Position numbers and translations under genes: made by a program. From Perkinsus marinus ATCC 50983 (taxonomy: Eukaryota; Perkinsozoa; Perkinsida; Perkinsidae): a stretch of DNA of 20,183 nucleotides. The first letter of the stretch is position 1. Every line of letters starts with the position of its first letter. This document shows positions 8,482 through 17,365 of the stretch, piece by piece. The stretch covers positions 33,876 through 54,058 of the forward strand of contig NW_003199963.1 of the NCBI RefSeq assembly GCF_000006405.1, given 5' to 3'. The notes under the pieces are model-generated. The model worked only from the letters and a program-made list of their open reading frames with translations, ran no database searches and had not been told where the DNA came from.

Positions 8482-9236
8482 GCGGAGCGAAGAGTTTCTT
8501 GTTGATGGGTTGGTCAAATTTGGTATTCCCTCTCAAGCCTCGATTGGAGATAACATCGTGAATCATCGTGAGTTTACACTAAGACGCATCATTCTTTTCC
8601 CTCGCTACTATGTGATTACTTCATTTTCGGAACGCATCGGGTGAGCGAAGTGAAATGCTTCTCGTCATCATCGTTCTTATCATCATTATAACTGCTATTA
8701 TTCCTACTATTGGAGCCGTTGAGTCTGAGTTGTCAAATTCGTAGGCTTCTCGCGAATCGGTCAAATACAGCGTTTTTTCTACGTTGTGTGGTGACAGGCA
8801 TCATCTAGTCGATCGATAATTTTGATATTTCTAAGTGAAATATCAAAAATGCTCAATAAAAACGAGAAAAGATTGAAATTTTCAATTGTCCTCTGGTGTA
8901 TATGTCAATGCCTAGGCCCGGGCGAATGGACTGTGTGCCTCTCTTCTTGTTAGCTGCGAATCGTTTATCTTGAGAGGAATTGTAACTGCCGCTCTCAAGA
9001 GGCGGATGATTTGTTGCTCGTTAACGTGTATTGGAGTCCGTAGACTCAGTTGAAGCCACAGAAAAAGGCAGGACAATATATAGGGCATTCTGTTTAAGTG
9101 TGAATCCGTAGGGGGTCTCCTATCGTTAGAAACGCTATAAAAATGCAGGCTTCTAACAATGTTGCTAGCTCATTGGTAACGATTTGTTATGGACTGACCG
9201 TTTTGCGGTACAGTAGCTGTTGTAAGAACGAAGCAG
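8482..9236. other. Intergenic region between the RING and IQ-motif genes
   Basis: No firm gene. It holds an AT-rich double palindrome (8820-8885); a 28-codon open frame from 8655 with a very hydrophobic, low-complexity N-terminus (MLLVIIVLIIIITAIIP); and a 49-codon open frame from 9143 preceded by a TATA-like CTATAAAAATG. The latter could be the first exon of the downstream gene, but I found no splice that joins it in frame. Confidence 0.4.
8820..8848. repeat. Perfect 12-bp hairpin after the RING gene
   Basis: TTTTGATATTTC is followed by the loop TAAGT and the exact complement GAAATATCAAAA. A second small palindrome, ATTGAAATTTTCAAT, follows near 8874. They lie about 340 bp past the RING-gene stop. 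They may affect transcript ends, but no function can be assigned. Confidence 0.6.
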
Positions 9237-11318
9237 TTACTCGAATCATGTTGTACTTGGTGATAGTAGATACGGGCTTTTGGTTGACTTAGTGGTCGGC
9301 ATGCGCTCCAATTCTGCTTCTCCTATGATGATCAGCCACAAGGGCCTTGCACGAGATATAACAGGGGGAGGGGATGTATCCTTACCAACGGTGGGTTGCA
9401 CTCGAGAACCTCGTCTGGTTGCAGTTGTCGTGTCTGAAGCATTCTGTATTAAAAATGAAAGTGTTATAGGGTAACCGTGAGATGGAAGAATGTTCTGAAA
9501 TAAATTGTTTATTTGACTAGCAGAAATTCAACTGCGTACAACAGTTAACACTCAAGAAACTGAAAAGTGACAGTGCACACGAAAGTGATGCCAAGCGTCA
9601 TAACATCACAACTAGCTTGCATGCTATGAAAGCGGCGTCCAATCCCTCTGTTGAGATTAGACAACTCAACAAGAGTCGTTCACAGGTGGTTTTTAACTTA
9701 TGATGAATACAGTGATCATGTTGAGGATCTTTGCTCCTACCTTATCTCCCATTGAGGGACCGTCACACTGGAAAACTTGTACGAAAAACTTAGTTTTCGT
9801 ATTACTGTTTAGCCACCACTGTCCGTACCAGCAGACACTGTATCGGTCTGTCAAACTTAGTGGAACCGAGCGGAATCCTTTGACAGGGACAAAACCCAAT
9901 TATCTATATAATCAATAGTAGGCGTTCCTGATACTAGGCTAAGATATGCGCTAGAGCAAGGAGCCAGACAACGAGAAGACAACTCACACAGAAACAACAC
10001 AATACTTAATCGTTCGTAGTTATCGTCCGTCTACATCATTAGGCAAACGCTATGCTGGAAAGGACGCGACGATCACAGGAACCTGAGAACTAAGACAGCC
10101 ACTTGTGTGTAACATTTCCTCACACCCTCATATCGCTCAGCGCTTGTATATGAGAGCAGGAAGTATATGACGGTCTTTTTTTCGCAGGCGCAGCGACAAC
10201 TCGAAATTGCAATTGATCTAGATTTACTGAAATCTAGAGTGCAAGGTGGCTATACCATAAGGGTCTCAGACTCACAGTGTGGGGAAAGTGTGCACATGGT
10301 CAACTACGTGTGTGGGCGACAATATGGAAATTCTGAGGAAACTTTGAGGAACTCTCGTTGGTTTCTGTACGCTTCTAGTCGAACTCGTATATGAACACCT
10401 ATAATCAGTGAAGAAACTCCTGAGGTCGGTTCAAGAAAACGAACATGTACTCTAACACTGCTGACTCCTGTGGGAGTGTTCTCTCTCTTGATAGGACTAG
10501 AGAGAGAAACTTCTAGCGCTAGAAAGGACGATCATACTCTCTGCAGGAGGGTTTTATTAACCATCACAGTTTATTCACTGAATAATCCGATCGTTACAAA
10601 GGCCGAGATTAGTGTCAAACTCCAATTTTAGGTCGTTTCGAGCCCAAGGTTATCGCTAGACGCTGAGAGTTCAGCAGGGCTCGACGCTCTCTGTGTACGT
10701 ACAGTCTTGGAGCGGTATGCAGCGAATGCTGTGGAAGCCCAGGAGGTGTCACCAGAAATGAGATATCGCTCAGCAGCTGACTTGGAAGAGATCTTTCAAA
10801 GGCTTGCTGAAGATGGTTCATCGAGTGTGAGTCCAAGCCCATGGGCAGTACCAGCACCGGGTACGAGTGACAGATCGAACAGCGACGGTGGCACTCCACA
10901 GAAGCTGTACGATTCTCCATCTAGCGAGTATCGGACGAGGACAATTGGGGACGTCGAGACGATTTATGACCAACTGCATACAGCGAAAAGACTCTCACGC
11001 CTACGACAGAGACTGTCTCGAGATGTGCTGGTTACCAGTAACGACTTGGGTATTGGAGGCGTTCGATTGCTTGAGAAGGTGTGTGCGAGGAGGATCCAAC
11101 GAGCTTGGCGAACGTACGCGAAAAGACAGGAGACAGTGAGCCACGTGCGCTGTACGAGTAGCTGATGCTTACATCTCCAGACAAAAATGTACGAGAAAAC
11201 GGCGGAGCGATGCAGACACTTATTCGAGGCAACACTGTTGCAGACCGCGATGCAGAACAGCAGGTTGATTGAGAAGGAACTCCAAACATTGAAGGTGTGC
11301 CGTCTCAGGGTCTGTTAG
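9237..11318 (+). CDS. Unrecognised IQ-motif protein, partial gene model
   Basis: Proposed exons are 9237-9390 (start uncertain), 9521-9685, 10188-10245, 10705-11135 and 11181-11318. From the second exon on, phases agree at every GT-AG join. Much of the product is predicted helical and charged (QQLTLKKLKSD, AQRQLEIAIDLDLLKSRVQ, AADLEEIFQRLAED), with a Ser/Pro-rich linker. At the end of exon 10705-11135 there is an IQ motif, RRIQRAWRTYAKR, of the kind that binds calmodulin or EF-hand light chains. The helix TKMYEKTAERCRHLFEATL follows. The reading frame stops at 11316-11318 if the possible donor at 11295 is not used. No start codon was found. The role may be cytoskeletal or calcium-linked, as for many IQ proteins, but that is inference. 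It may continue into the next model. Confidence 0.5.
10275..10460 (-). mobile_element. hAT-like MITE, CAGTGT family, copy h
   Basis: It starts CAGTGTGGGGAAAGTGTGCA and ends GAACATGTACTCTAACACTG. The flanks CAGACTCA (10267-10274) and CTGACTCC (10461-10468) agree at six of eight positions, consistent with an aged 8-bp target duplication. It lies in intron 10246-10704 of the IQ-motif gene model. Confidence 0.78.
10479..10508. repeat. CT/GA hairpin
   Basis: TTCTCTCTCT is followed by a 10-nt spacer and AGAGAGAGAA, a perfect 10-bp stem. It lies just right of MITE copy h within an intron. Function unknown. Confidence 0.55.
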
Positions 11319-11585
11319 ACTCTCGCATAATCGGCAGTACGGTGAGGAGTTTTTCCATTCCTAGTAGCAGATCTACATGTGCTGTGACCATCATTCCTCT
11401 GCGTTCTTCGCCCGTCCTTGCCCACAGTAAATGTTCTCTCTCGAAGGGAAAATAGTAGAACTGATTATGAGCCCGGCAAATTCTCAGGGCTTGTGTCTGC
11501 GTCTACTGCGCTACATTCAGCCTGTCCATCCCAGGAACGGCGAAAATCGACAACTCATGTGACGAGGATCGAAACCCATGATCAG

Positions 11586-12802
11586 CACACTCCGAGCCTG
11601 TCCCTGGGCAACTACACTATGGGAAGATATCTTCTGTTCAAGCCGTTAGTATCGCCGCAGGCATTGACCAATCTCATCTCTGCTATCGTCGTGGCCACAG
11701 GCGGTGATGGTGCCGTTGTGAAGCATTGGGAGTACGAAGAAAACGCATCGAGGCTCGTGGTTGTCGCGAAAACGCCGGGGTCTCGAGTAAGACTCAATGG
11801 TTTGTTGATCCTTGTTATGAGTGCCGTGACTTGATCGCCGTCGGCGACTCGCCGACCTAGTTGGCAGTCACGTTTGCTTTCCCCAGAAGTGTTCAGGGGT
11901 TTTCTCACTCATTATAGGAGTTTACATGCGAATTCGGGTAGAAATGTACAGAAACCATTAAGAGTTTCCCCGAATTTCCTCAAAAGTTCTACATCGTTAC
12001 CAACACACGTAGCTGACCATGTGCATAGTTCCAACACTGGGTCCAGAATTTCCGACTTCTTTATCTGGTCCCGAATCGGTGATCATCATATTTGTCGACC
12101 ACTGCGACCATTGTAGCTTCGCGCTTACCCAGGCCGCTCCTCAACGCCAGCATGAAGCTCTCCTGTCCGAAGAAGCGGTGGTTGTTGATTATGTCCGAGC
12201 ATTCGACGAGGCCTTCGCTGAGGTGGTACCAAACTCTTTATGGGAAGTCACACTACAAACAAGGAAAAGAATACCTCCACGGTGCGTGATGACGGCCGAA
12301 CGGACCGACCTGGCAATTGAGGCGTCTCAGATGGCATTACCTCAACCAGTCAAGGAATGAGGAGCGAAGTCATCGATCTGGTAACGCATGAGATTGAGAA
12401 TCACGTCAAGGTACTCTCTTAGGCAGTAGGCCTTCGCCAAATCTGCCCAGATCACTTCGGGGTGGTTTCCGCACTGACTCACTCCTTAGTAGTGTGCAGA
12501 CGAGAGCGAGTGGTGAGGAATCGACATGGGGTGAGTGGACGTTTCCTCCATGGTTGCAGTGGCAAAAATCTACTTGGGCTGATCTGTTGTGTTGGTTCAC
12601 TGTGGTAGATGGTGTGCGGGGCTCTGCAATGAATGGATCGTGCCCCGGGATCGTGGGCTCTTCATACCGACATATATACGATAGAAAGACTGCCAGAAGT
12701 AGTATGGCGTTGTGTCAGCGCGTCACTGAGCTCCTTCCCACTGGGAAGATGGGAAGGAGTCTTTCATCACCCGTCGGGAAGTTCCCAGCTTATACGGTAT
12801 AA
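11586..12802 (+). CDS. Unrecognised protein, four-exon model
   Basis: Proposed exons are 11586-11786, 12133-12281, 12350-12410 and 12500-12802, phase-consistent at all three joins (238 codons with the stop). The first in-frame ATG is 11619, and exon 1 might also connect to upstream exons. The first exon reads MGRYLLFKPLVSPQALTN, then a segment with GGDGAVVKHWEYEE and RLVVVAKT. The second has EEAVVVDYVRAFDEAF. This order of small hydrophobic strands and helices faintly recalls a BRCT domain, but the conserved tryptophan is not convincing. The last exon is rich in tryptophan (TWGEWTFPPWLQWQ). I do not recognise the family. It may be the 3' part of the IQ-motif gene, since no start, promoter or clear terminus separates them. 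Confidence 0.4.
11865..12039 (+). mobile_element. hAT-like MITE, CAGTGT family, copy i
   Basis: The left end is shortened (CAGTCACGTTTGCTTTCC). The middle GCGAATTCGGGTAGAAATG and the right end GTGCATAGTTCCAACACTG fit the family well. No target duplication. It sits in intron 11787-12132 of the four-exon model. Confidence 0.72.
12731..12759. repeat. Nested, mutually exclusive hairpins
   Basis: CTCCTTCCC at the left pairs with GGGAAGGAG at the right. The inner CTTCCCACTGGGAAG can form a competing hairpin. The sequence is in the last exon of the four-exon model. Confidence 0.5.
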
Positions 12803-13180
12803 GTTATACCAACTTCACATGCCAATCACAATCCTCCTTCCTTTCGACTGATGTCCCGAACACCATGTCCGGATGCGTGATATTTGTGGTTGATCAGTCT
12901 GTGACGAGATCCGGTGTTTTCATTTTAGCTGCTCTGGTATCCTGTGATTATGATGTGTTGATGTTGTGATGCTGACACTTGCAATCTCGTTATATCCTAT
13001 TGTGTAGATACTTTAGCTCTAGCGTTACGCTATGTACGCTAGTTTGAAACGGCTGTTAGTTGTTATAAGTAAACAGATTAAGATAGTGGTTGAACAGTTA
13101 CTCCAGTACCTCTTCTACTAGTATTACTGCTTGCGTTCTGAGTTCATATCTGTACAAGTCGGACTATGCGCATCAAACCC
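12803..13180. other. Convergent intergenic region, nothing seen
   Basis: This is the gap between the end of the plus-strand model at 12802 and the stop of the minus-strand gene fragment at 13181. I see no exon-like frame, RNA gene or repeat, and it probably holds two 3' untranslated regions. Confidence 0.45.
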
Positions 13181-13643
13181 TCACAACTCCTGTCCTGTTA
13201 ACACAGCGATGATATGACTAGACACCATATCAGCTTCATACAGAGATTCTGCAATCAATAGGGCACGTGCAAACCTTTGTATCTCACTGCGCACGCTGCG
13301 CTGCGCACGGTCGTACTCAGTATAGTGTGCTGCTGTTGATGTCCCATGCCTCCTGTCGTTCCCTAGCGTCAACACGACCCGACATCAGCAGGAGAGATAC
13401 GACCCTTATGTTGATGTCCTCAATGCTCAAAATCAATAGTACGGCGTGTATCCTATGCTCCCATTTTTGTACGCAAGCACAAGGAGAATGTCTGTACGCA
13501 TGTACAAAAAGATGACGCTCTCCGCCGCACAGACTGGTCGAGCATCAATAGTATCGTCGAGCAGTTGGAGAAACACACGAACAGGCAACAGCTCACCACG
13601 TCTCACCATCTCTTCTACTTTCCGATGCAGAGGTAGGATCACG
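13181..13643 (-). CDS. Unrecognised protein, last two exons of a minus-strand gene
   Basis: Exon 13643-13498 is followed, through the donor GTACAG and the acceptor GACGCTAG, by exon 13362-13181, which ends in TGA. Phases match. The product part reads VILPLHRKVEEMVRRGEL, then FLQLLDD, CAAESVIFLYM, then a charged helix RSVRSEIQRFARALLIAE and a tail ending IIAVLTGQEL. It is mostly helical with no signature I know. The 5' end is not defined: the frame stays open about 36 nt further upstream before a stop, so earlier exons would be needed. Frames on the opposite strand are also open here, so strand assignment rests on the phase match and amino-acid composition. Confidence 0.4.
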
Positions 13644-13871
13644 CTGTTGACAATGAGATATAATATGCAGCAGACACTTCATCGATTCATCTCTTCCTTT
13701 GCGTGATTTCGCGTGACAGGCAGACTCAGTGTGTTGAATGCTGCCCTCTGCGTTCCAGCGAGTCGTGGCGACACCTTCGAGACTGATCCTCATAATCAGT
13801 CAAGTGTGTGGGAGGCCGGGTGTCCTTGCTCCGAACAGGTCGTAGTTTTAGTTCAAACTCACCACGTCATA

Positions 13872-14624
13872 ATGCCGCCTCATCTCCTAGCGATCTATGT
13901 TTTGTCCCTGGCTCTGACCCAGGCACAGATCTTTGGAAGGCGTCCTTCAGGCCAGTACTGCATGGACTTCGTATTACCAAGTCCGTCCAGCGGAGTGTCA
14001 TTCCAGCCCTATGGAAGGCAGGCCTCCTCTGGTAAGCTGTCCATCGCAGTTCTCGATGTTTACAACTTCCGGAGACAAGGCGGTGTATACATCAATGGAC
14101 GTTACCGACTGCACACGAGGAACGAACTGGAGATCACTGCGCTGAACGATGCGCTGAAGTTGAATGACCCCCACACCTTCCCGTACCTTCTGCTTGGCTA
14201 CACCCTCAAATACAACAAAGCTGATGATGGTGTGGAGCTTTACAATATGCAAGGGAAAATGCAAGCACACTTCTCTAGAATTACTTGCCCAGGATTACTC
14301 TCAGCTGGTTCTCGACCAGCAGTGGATTCGCAAGTCTACTGTAGCAAACAAGCGAGGCTGAGCGTGGATGGTGGTGGACTGGTCCGTTTTGACTTGCCTC
14401 CAGGTGGTCGTAAACAAGAACCGATGGTATCTTTCGTTGGTCCTTATCGCGAGGTTGGTAGGAAGATTCTCCTCCCCATCCCATTCGGCAGATTCGCCTT
14501 CACGGTAGAGAGAGTCAATAATGCTACGCTGAAGCTCATCCCGGACTCTATACCGGAGAAGGCTTTCTTGATGAGGACTCCGACTACCCTGGAGGAGAAG
14601 GAAGCATGCGGGGACAATTTCTGA
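13872..14624 (+). CDS. Secreted protein, member 1 of a tandem pair
   Basis: This is an intronless 250-residue protein. The frame is open from 13713, but the ATG at 13872 gives a typical signal peptide (MPPHLLAIYVLSLALTQAQ) and is chosen as the start. The mature part is rich in beta-prone and aromatic residues, with few cysteines (QYCMDF, ITCPG, VYCSK, EACGDNF). It shares a layout with the next gene: an N-terminal YC, FPYLLLGYTLKYN in the middle, an ITC motif, and FAFTVERVNNATLKLIPD near the end, against FPYMSAEYTLKYD, PQAC and FHFTIVRVDGSVLKLQP. The pair thus looks like an old tandem duplication. Function unknown; an extracellular role, perhaps at the host interface if this is a parasite, is inference from the signal peptide. 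I do not recognise a database family. Confidence 0.8.
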   Translation: MPPHLLAIYVLSLALTQAQIFGRRPSGQYCMDFVLPSPSSGVSFQPYGRQASSGKLSIAVLDVYNFRRQGGVYINGRYRLHTRNELEITALNDALKLNDPHTFPYLLLGYTLKYNKADDGVELYNMQGKMQAHFSRITCPGLLSAGSRPAVDSQVYCSKQARLSVDGGGLVRFDLPPGGRKQEPMVSFVGPYREVGRKILLPIPFGRFAFTVERVNNATLKLIPDSIPEKAFLMRTPTTLEEKEACGDNF

Positions 14625-14822
14625 TGTGGATCGCCTCTCTACGAATTGGGGCTTAAAGCCAGCGGCTTTACTGTGGCGAAAGCTCAATGATACGCATTTT
14701 GCTTTTATTAATCATTTCAGGGTTGATATTGTGTCTTCGCTTGGTAGTCTCCTCAGGGGTTCAATTCACAAACTTGTCCTTGTCACTCATTTCTGTTCCA
14801 GTTAAGCTGTCAGGTCAACTTA

Positions 14823-15623
14823 ATGACGAGTCATCTTCTCACTTTGTATCAAGTCCTTTCCATCGTACTATATCCTACAAGCGCTTCTGGCTACGACGGG
14901 TGTAGGCAGCCTGATTGGTATTACTGCGCAGAGCATGATCCGAGCTTCCTCAACAGGCTGTTCTTTACATCCAACGTCGACGGTACTGGAGGCTACCTGA
15001 GGTCTTTCCTTTACGATGCGGCCCAACACCAGGCGACTTTCTACACACCTTACCAGATAGATGAAGCAGGTTACATTACTTTCGGCGATGGTACACCAGG
15101 ACATTCTATAAACGACACTGCGAGGTTCCCTTACATGAGCGCCGAATATACTCTCAAGTACGACGCTGGTAGAAACTCAGTTACAGCAACTGGTCGGTCT
15201 GGTCTTATTCTTCGCTTCACTCCCCAAGCCTGCTCATCGGGGAGCCCCCCTCCAGGTGAGCTCAGTAGGCCGTTGTCCGCGGTAGAAGGAGGTCCTCCAC
15301 CACTGTATCCTTTTCCGTACTATTGTGGCGACAGAATGTGCTTTACAATTGGAATATCTTTCAATAAATGGATTATATGGGGCTGGATTTCTACCGAACC
15401 GTTGGTGAATACACCTTGTTGGCATGCAGTAACTGTTTGGTCTCCATTTGATGTGACCAAAGAAGCCGGGAATGTCACGGCACCATTTTCATCTTTCCAC
15501 TTTACCATAGTGCGAGTGGACGGCTCCGTGCTCAAATTGCAGCCTCATAATAGCGATGAGCATCCTACACTGCTGCAGGGGTACAACAACTTGCCATACC
15601 ATTGCCCACTAGGGAGTGGATAG
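14823..15623 (+). CDS. Secreted protein, member 2 of a tandem pair
   Basis: This is an intronless 266-residue protein starting 198 bp after member 1 ends. It begins with a signal peptide (MTSHLLTLYQVLSIVLYPTS). The mature part has several cysteines (CRQPDWYYC, QAC, YYCGDRMC, PCWHA, YHCPLG) and two likely N-glycosylation sites, INDT and GNVTA. It parallels member 1 at AEYTLKYD and FTIVRVDGSVLKLQP. Against member 1 it has an extra proline/glycine-rich section followed by WIIWGWIS. An overlapping short frame at 14687-14905 begins with a hydrophobic stretch but runs out of frame with this gene, and I consider it a chance frame in the leader. Function unknown. Confidence 0.82.
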   Translation: MTSHLLTLYQVLSIVLYPTSASGYDGCRQPDWYYCAEHDPSFLNRLFFTSNVDGTGGYLRSFLYDAAQHQATFYTPYQIDEAGYITFGDGTPGHSINDTARFPYMSAEYTLKYDAGRNSVTATGRSGLILRFTPQACSSGSPPPGELSRPLSAVEGGPPPLYPFPYYCGDRMCFTIGISFNKWIIWGWISTEPLVNTPCWHAVTVWSPFDVTKEAGNVTAPFSSFHFTIVRVDGSVLKLQPHNSDEHPTLLQGYNNLPYHCPLGSG

Positions 15624-16011
15624 TTTCGTGGCTTTAGATAGAAAATCAATTTTGGACAACATTCATCGTTATCAATGCTCACTTCTTTTCTTTATTGTCG
15701 CGCGTGGTGTTGAGCACTAGGTGGTCTCCTCACTGGGCAAAACAAGATTGGTGAGCTTCCCAATCGGGAATTCCAAATATAGCACAACAAAACCACTCCG
15801 AGAATGTTCATTGTACGTTCCGAGAGAGATTAGATTTAAAAAGTCAAACTTTCTTCGCCTGGTGGAACTCTAGCAGCCCGAGGCTGCCAGCCCCACTGAA
15901 TCGGACCCACTGTGATAACCCTGCTGGGGTCACCCCAACGAGCAGTTCAAGTTGAGCTGCGTCCTGGGACTGAGTCCCACGGCGTAGGACCCACGCAAGT
16001 AAACACGCACC
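15624..16011. other. Intergenic region with hairpin-rich leader
   Basis: This is the downstream flank of secreted member 2 and the upstream flank of the gene at 16012. The right half folds into several GC-rich hairpins: CAGCC-CGA-GGCTG at 15874-15886, CTGCTGGGGTCACCCC...AGCAG at 15921-15945, and GTCC-T-GGGAC-TGA-GTCCC...GGAC at 15961-15990. No tRNA or known RNA fold fits. It may be the structured 5' untranslated region of the next gene. Confidence 0.45.
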
Positions 16012-16638
16012 ATGGTACACATCATCGAGACCCAGACCCAGGCTCTTGCCGCATCATCAGCTGTTCCGCAACCCTCTCACTTGAAAGCCCGAGTAGGATC
16101 GGGTACCATAAAAACCCAGCTCGCAGCAAACAGACAGCGAGAAACCAATCTCTCAATTTGTCAGTAGCGCGAAGTAGAATTAGTGGCAGGAGAGACGAAA
16201 AGTGGAGCGCATGGAGTCAATCCTATAACTGACGTGTCAATTGAGGTATCCGTTTCACGCGATGGCACACTCTCCCGCCATGTCCCGGGCAGGCAAATAT
16301 CGCATACTACGACGTATACTGGATACAAAGTATTTTTGTCCAAGTCGCCATCGTTTGTGAGCTCAGACATCGACAGCTTTCTAATTCCGAACAAGCTATC
16401 CAGTATGCTGGATTTGGGAGGCAACCCATTGAGTCAACTTTGTAGAAAGCATGCCCGGGTTGTTGTCCAAGAGCGTCGGGTAGTTGGTTCGGTGGAAGAT
16501 GTTGGCTTAGCGGCTAATATCGAACTCCAAACCTGGGTGAAGGGATTGGCAGCGATTGGCGTCTATTACATATGGTCTCGTCTTGCGTTATTTCACAATA
16601 TACAGAGTACAGAAGCAGAGCGCTGTTCAAATATGTAG
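16012..16638 (+). CDS. Hypothetical protein, two-exon model
   Basis: ATG 16012 opens a 51-codon frame, and a second open frame runs from 16183 to the stop at 16638. They can be joined through an 81-nt intron (16103-16183, donor GTACCA, acceptor AATTAG), giving 181 residues. A 24-nt intron (16160-16183) would also keep the frame. The N-terminal part is Gln/Ala-rich (ETQTQALAASSAVPQ). The C-terminal part has PITDVSIEVSVSRDGTLS, then SFLIPNKLSSMLDLGG and ANIELQTWVKGLAAIG, suggesting a folded domain that I cannot name. There is no signal peptide or membrane segment. Confidence 0.42.
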
Positions 16639-17365
16639 CTGAATTTCAGCTGCCGAAAACGGGTTTCAGGTAACAAATTCCATGCCTCTCGCGATTCCTC
16701 GGGAACTCGCGTATTACACATGGTGTCAACCTGTAGTGAACATAATGCGTGTGCATCACCAACGGTATCACTTCGAATAAGTAGCGTGCTCCATTACCAA
16801 AAGATTCAGGGCCCCGAAACTTCAGCCTGGAAGTTGAACTTCCGCCCGGACTATACACCTTCTCAGAAATAACTTCGGGGAGGATGTTTCTGCGCAGCGT
16901 AAGGAATTCGCTTACGCATTATCACTCAATTCTAGCAGTACGAAGAATCTTCTATGTACATGGAACTCTAATCCGAAATCGATGTCCTTGTTTGTGAAAT
17001 TGCATTCCTTAATCATGAAATTGATGTCTTTATTCGCGAGATTGATTTCCCTATTCGATTCTCATCGCTAAATTGATGTCCCTATCCGCGAAGGTGACTT
17101 CCATATTCGCTGAAACGGTAGCCTAATCCGCCAAAAAGATTTATGAAAGGTATAGAGTTTATGAACCATATTTCCACATGCTGTCCGAACCTTTACCTAC
17201 CAATATACTGCCTAGTTTGAATGTCCAACCACTTCGCAATCCGTTCGGTGTCCTCTTGGCGAAATCTGGTCTGATGTAACCTGTATCGGCAGAGTGGAGT
17301 AAGCGAAACCTGTCACAGCCGATTCTTGCATCATTATAATCGCGCACGCCATTGGCATCGATTAC
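16639..17365. other. Intergenic region upstream of the TsaE-TsaD gene
   Basis: No gene recognised. The main content is a degenerate 21-bp tandem repeat at 16975-17132. The rest has no clear promoter box; short open frames on either strand lack motifs. Confidence 0.4.
16975..17132. repeat. Degenerate 21-bp tandem repeat, about seven units
   Basis: Units follow the pattern GAAATTGATGTCCCTATTCGC, for example GAAATCGATGTCCTTGTTTGT, then GAAATTGCATTCCTTAATCAT, then GAAATTGATGTCTTTATTCGC, with one spacer of about 11 bp near 17059. Because 21 is a multiple of three, the array can be read as a heptapeptide repeat on either strand (EIDVFIR on plus, NKDINFM on minus), but stops flank both frames. It is probably a decayed minisatellite, possibly from a repeat-containing gene. 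Confidence 0.7.

Noticed and set aside
14687-14905. 72-codon frame starting with a hydrophobic stretch, as an alternative secreted protein
   Set aside because: It overlaps the signal peptide of secreted member 2 out of frame, and has no cysteine pattern or similarity to the pair.
15905-16200. LTR-type or rRNA-like leader because of GC-rich hairpins
   Set aside because: No terminal direct repeats, primer-binding site, or rRNA or 5S similarity could be seen.
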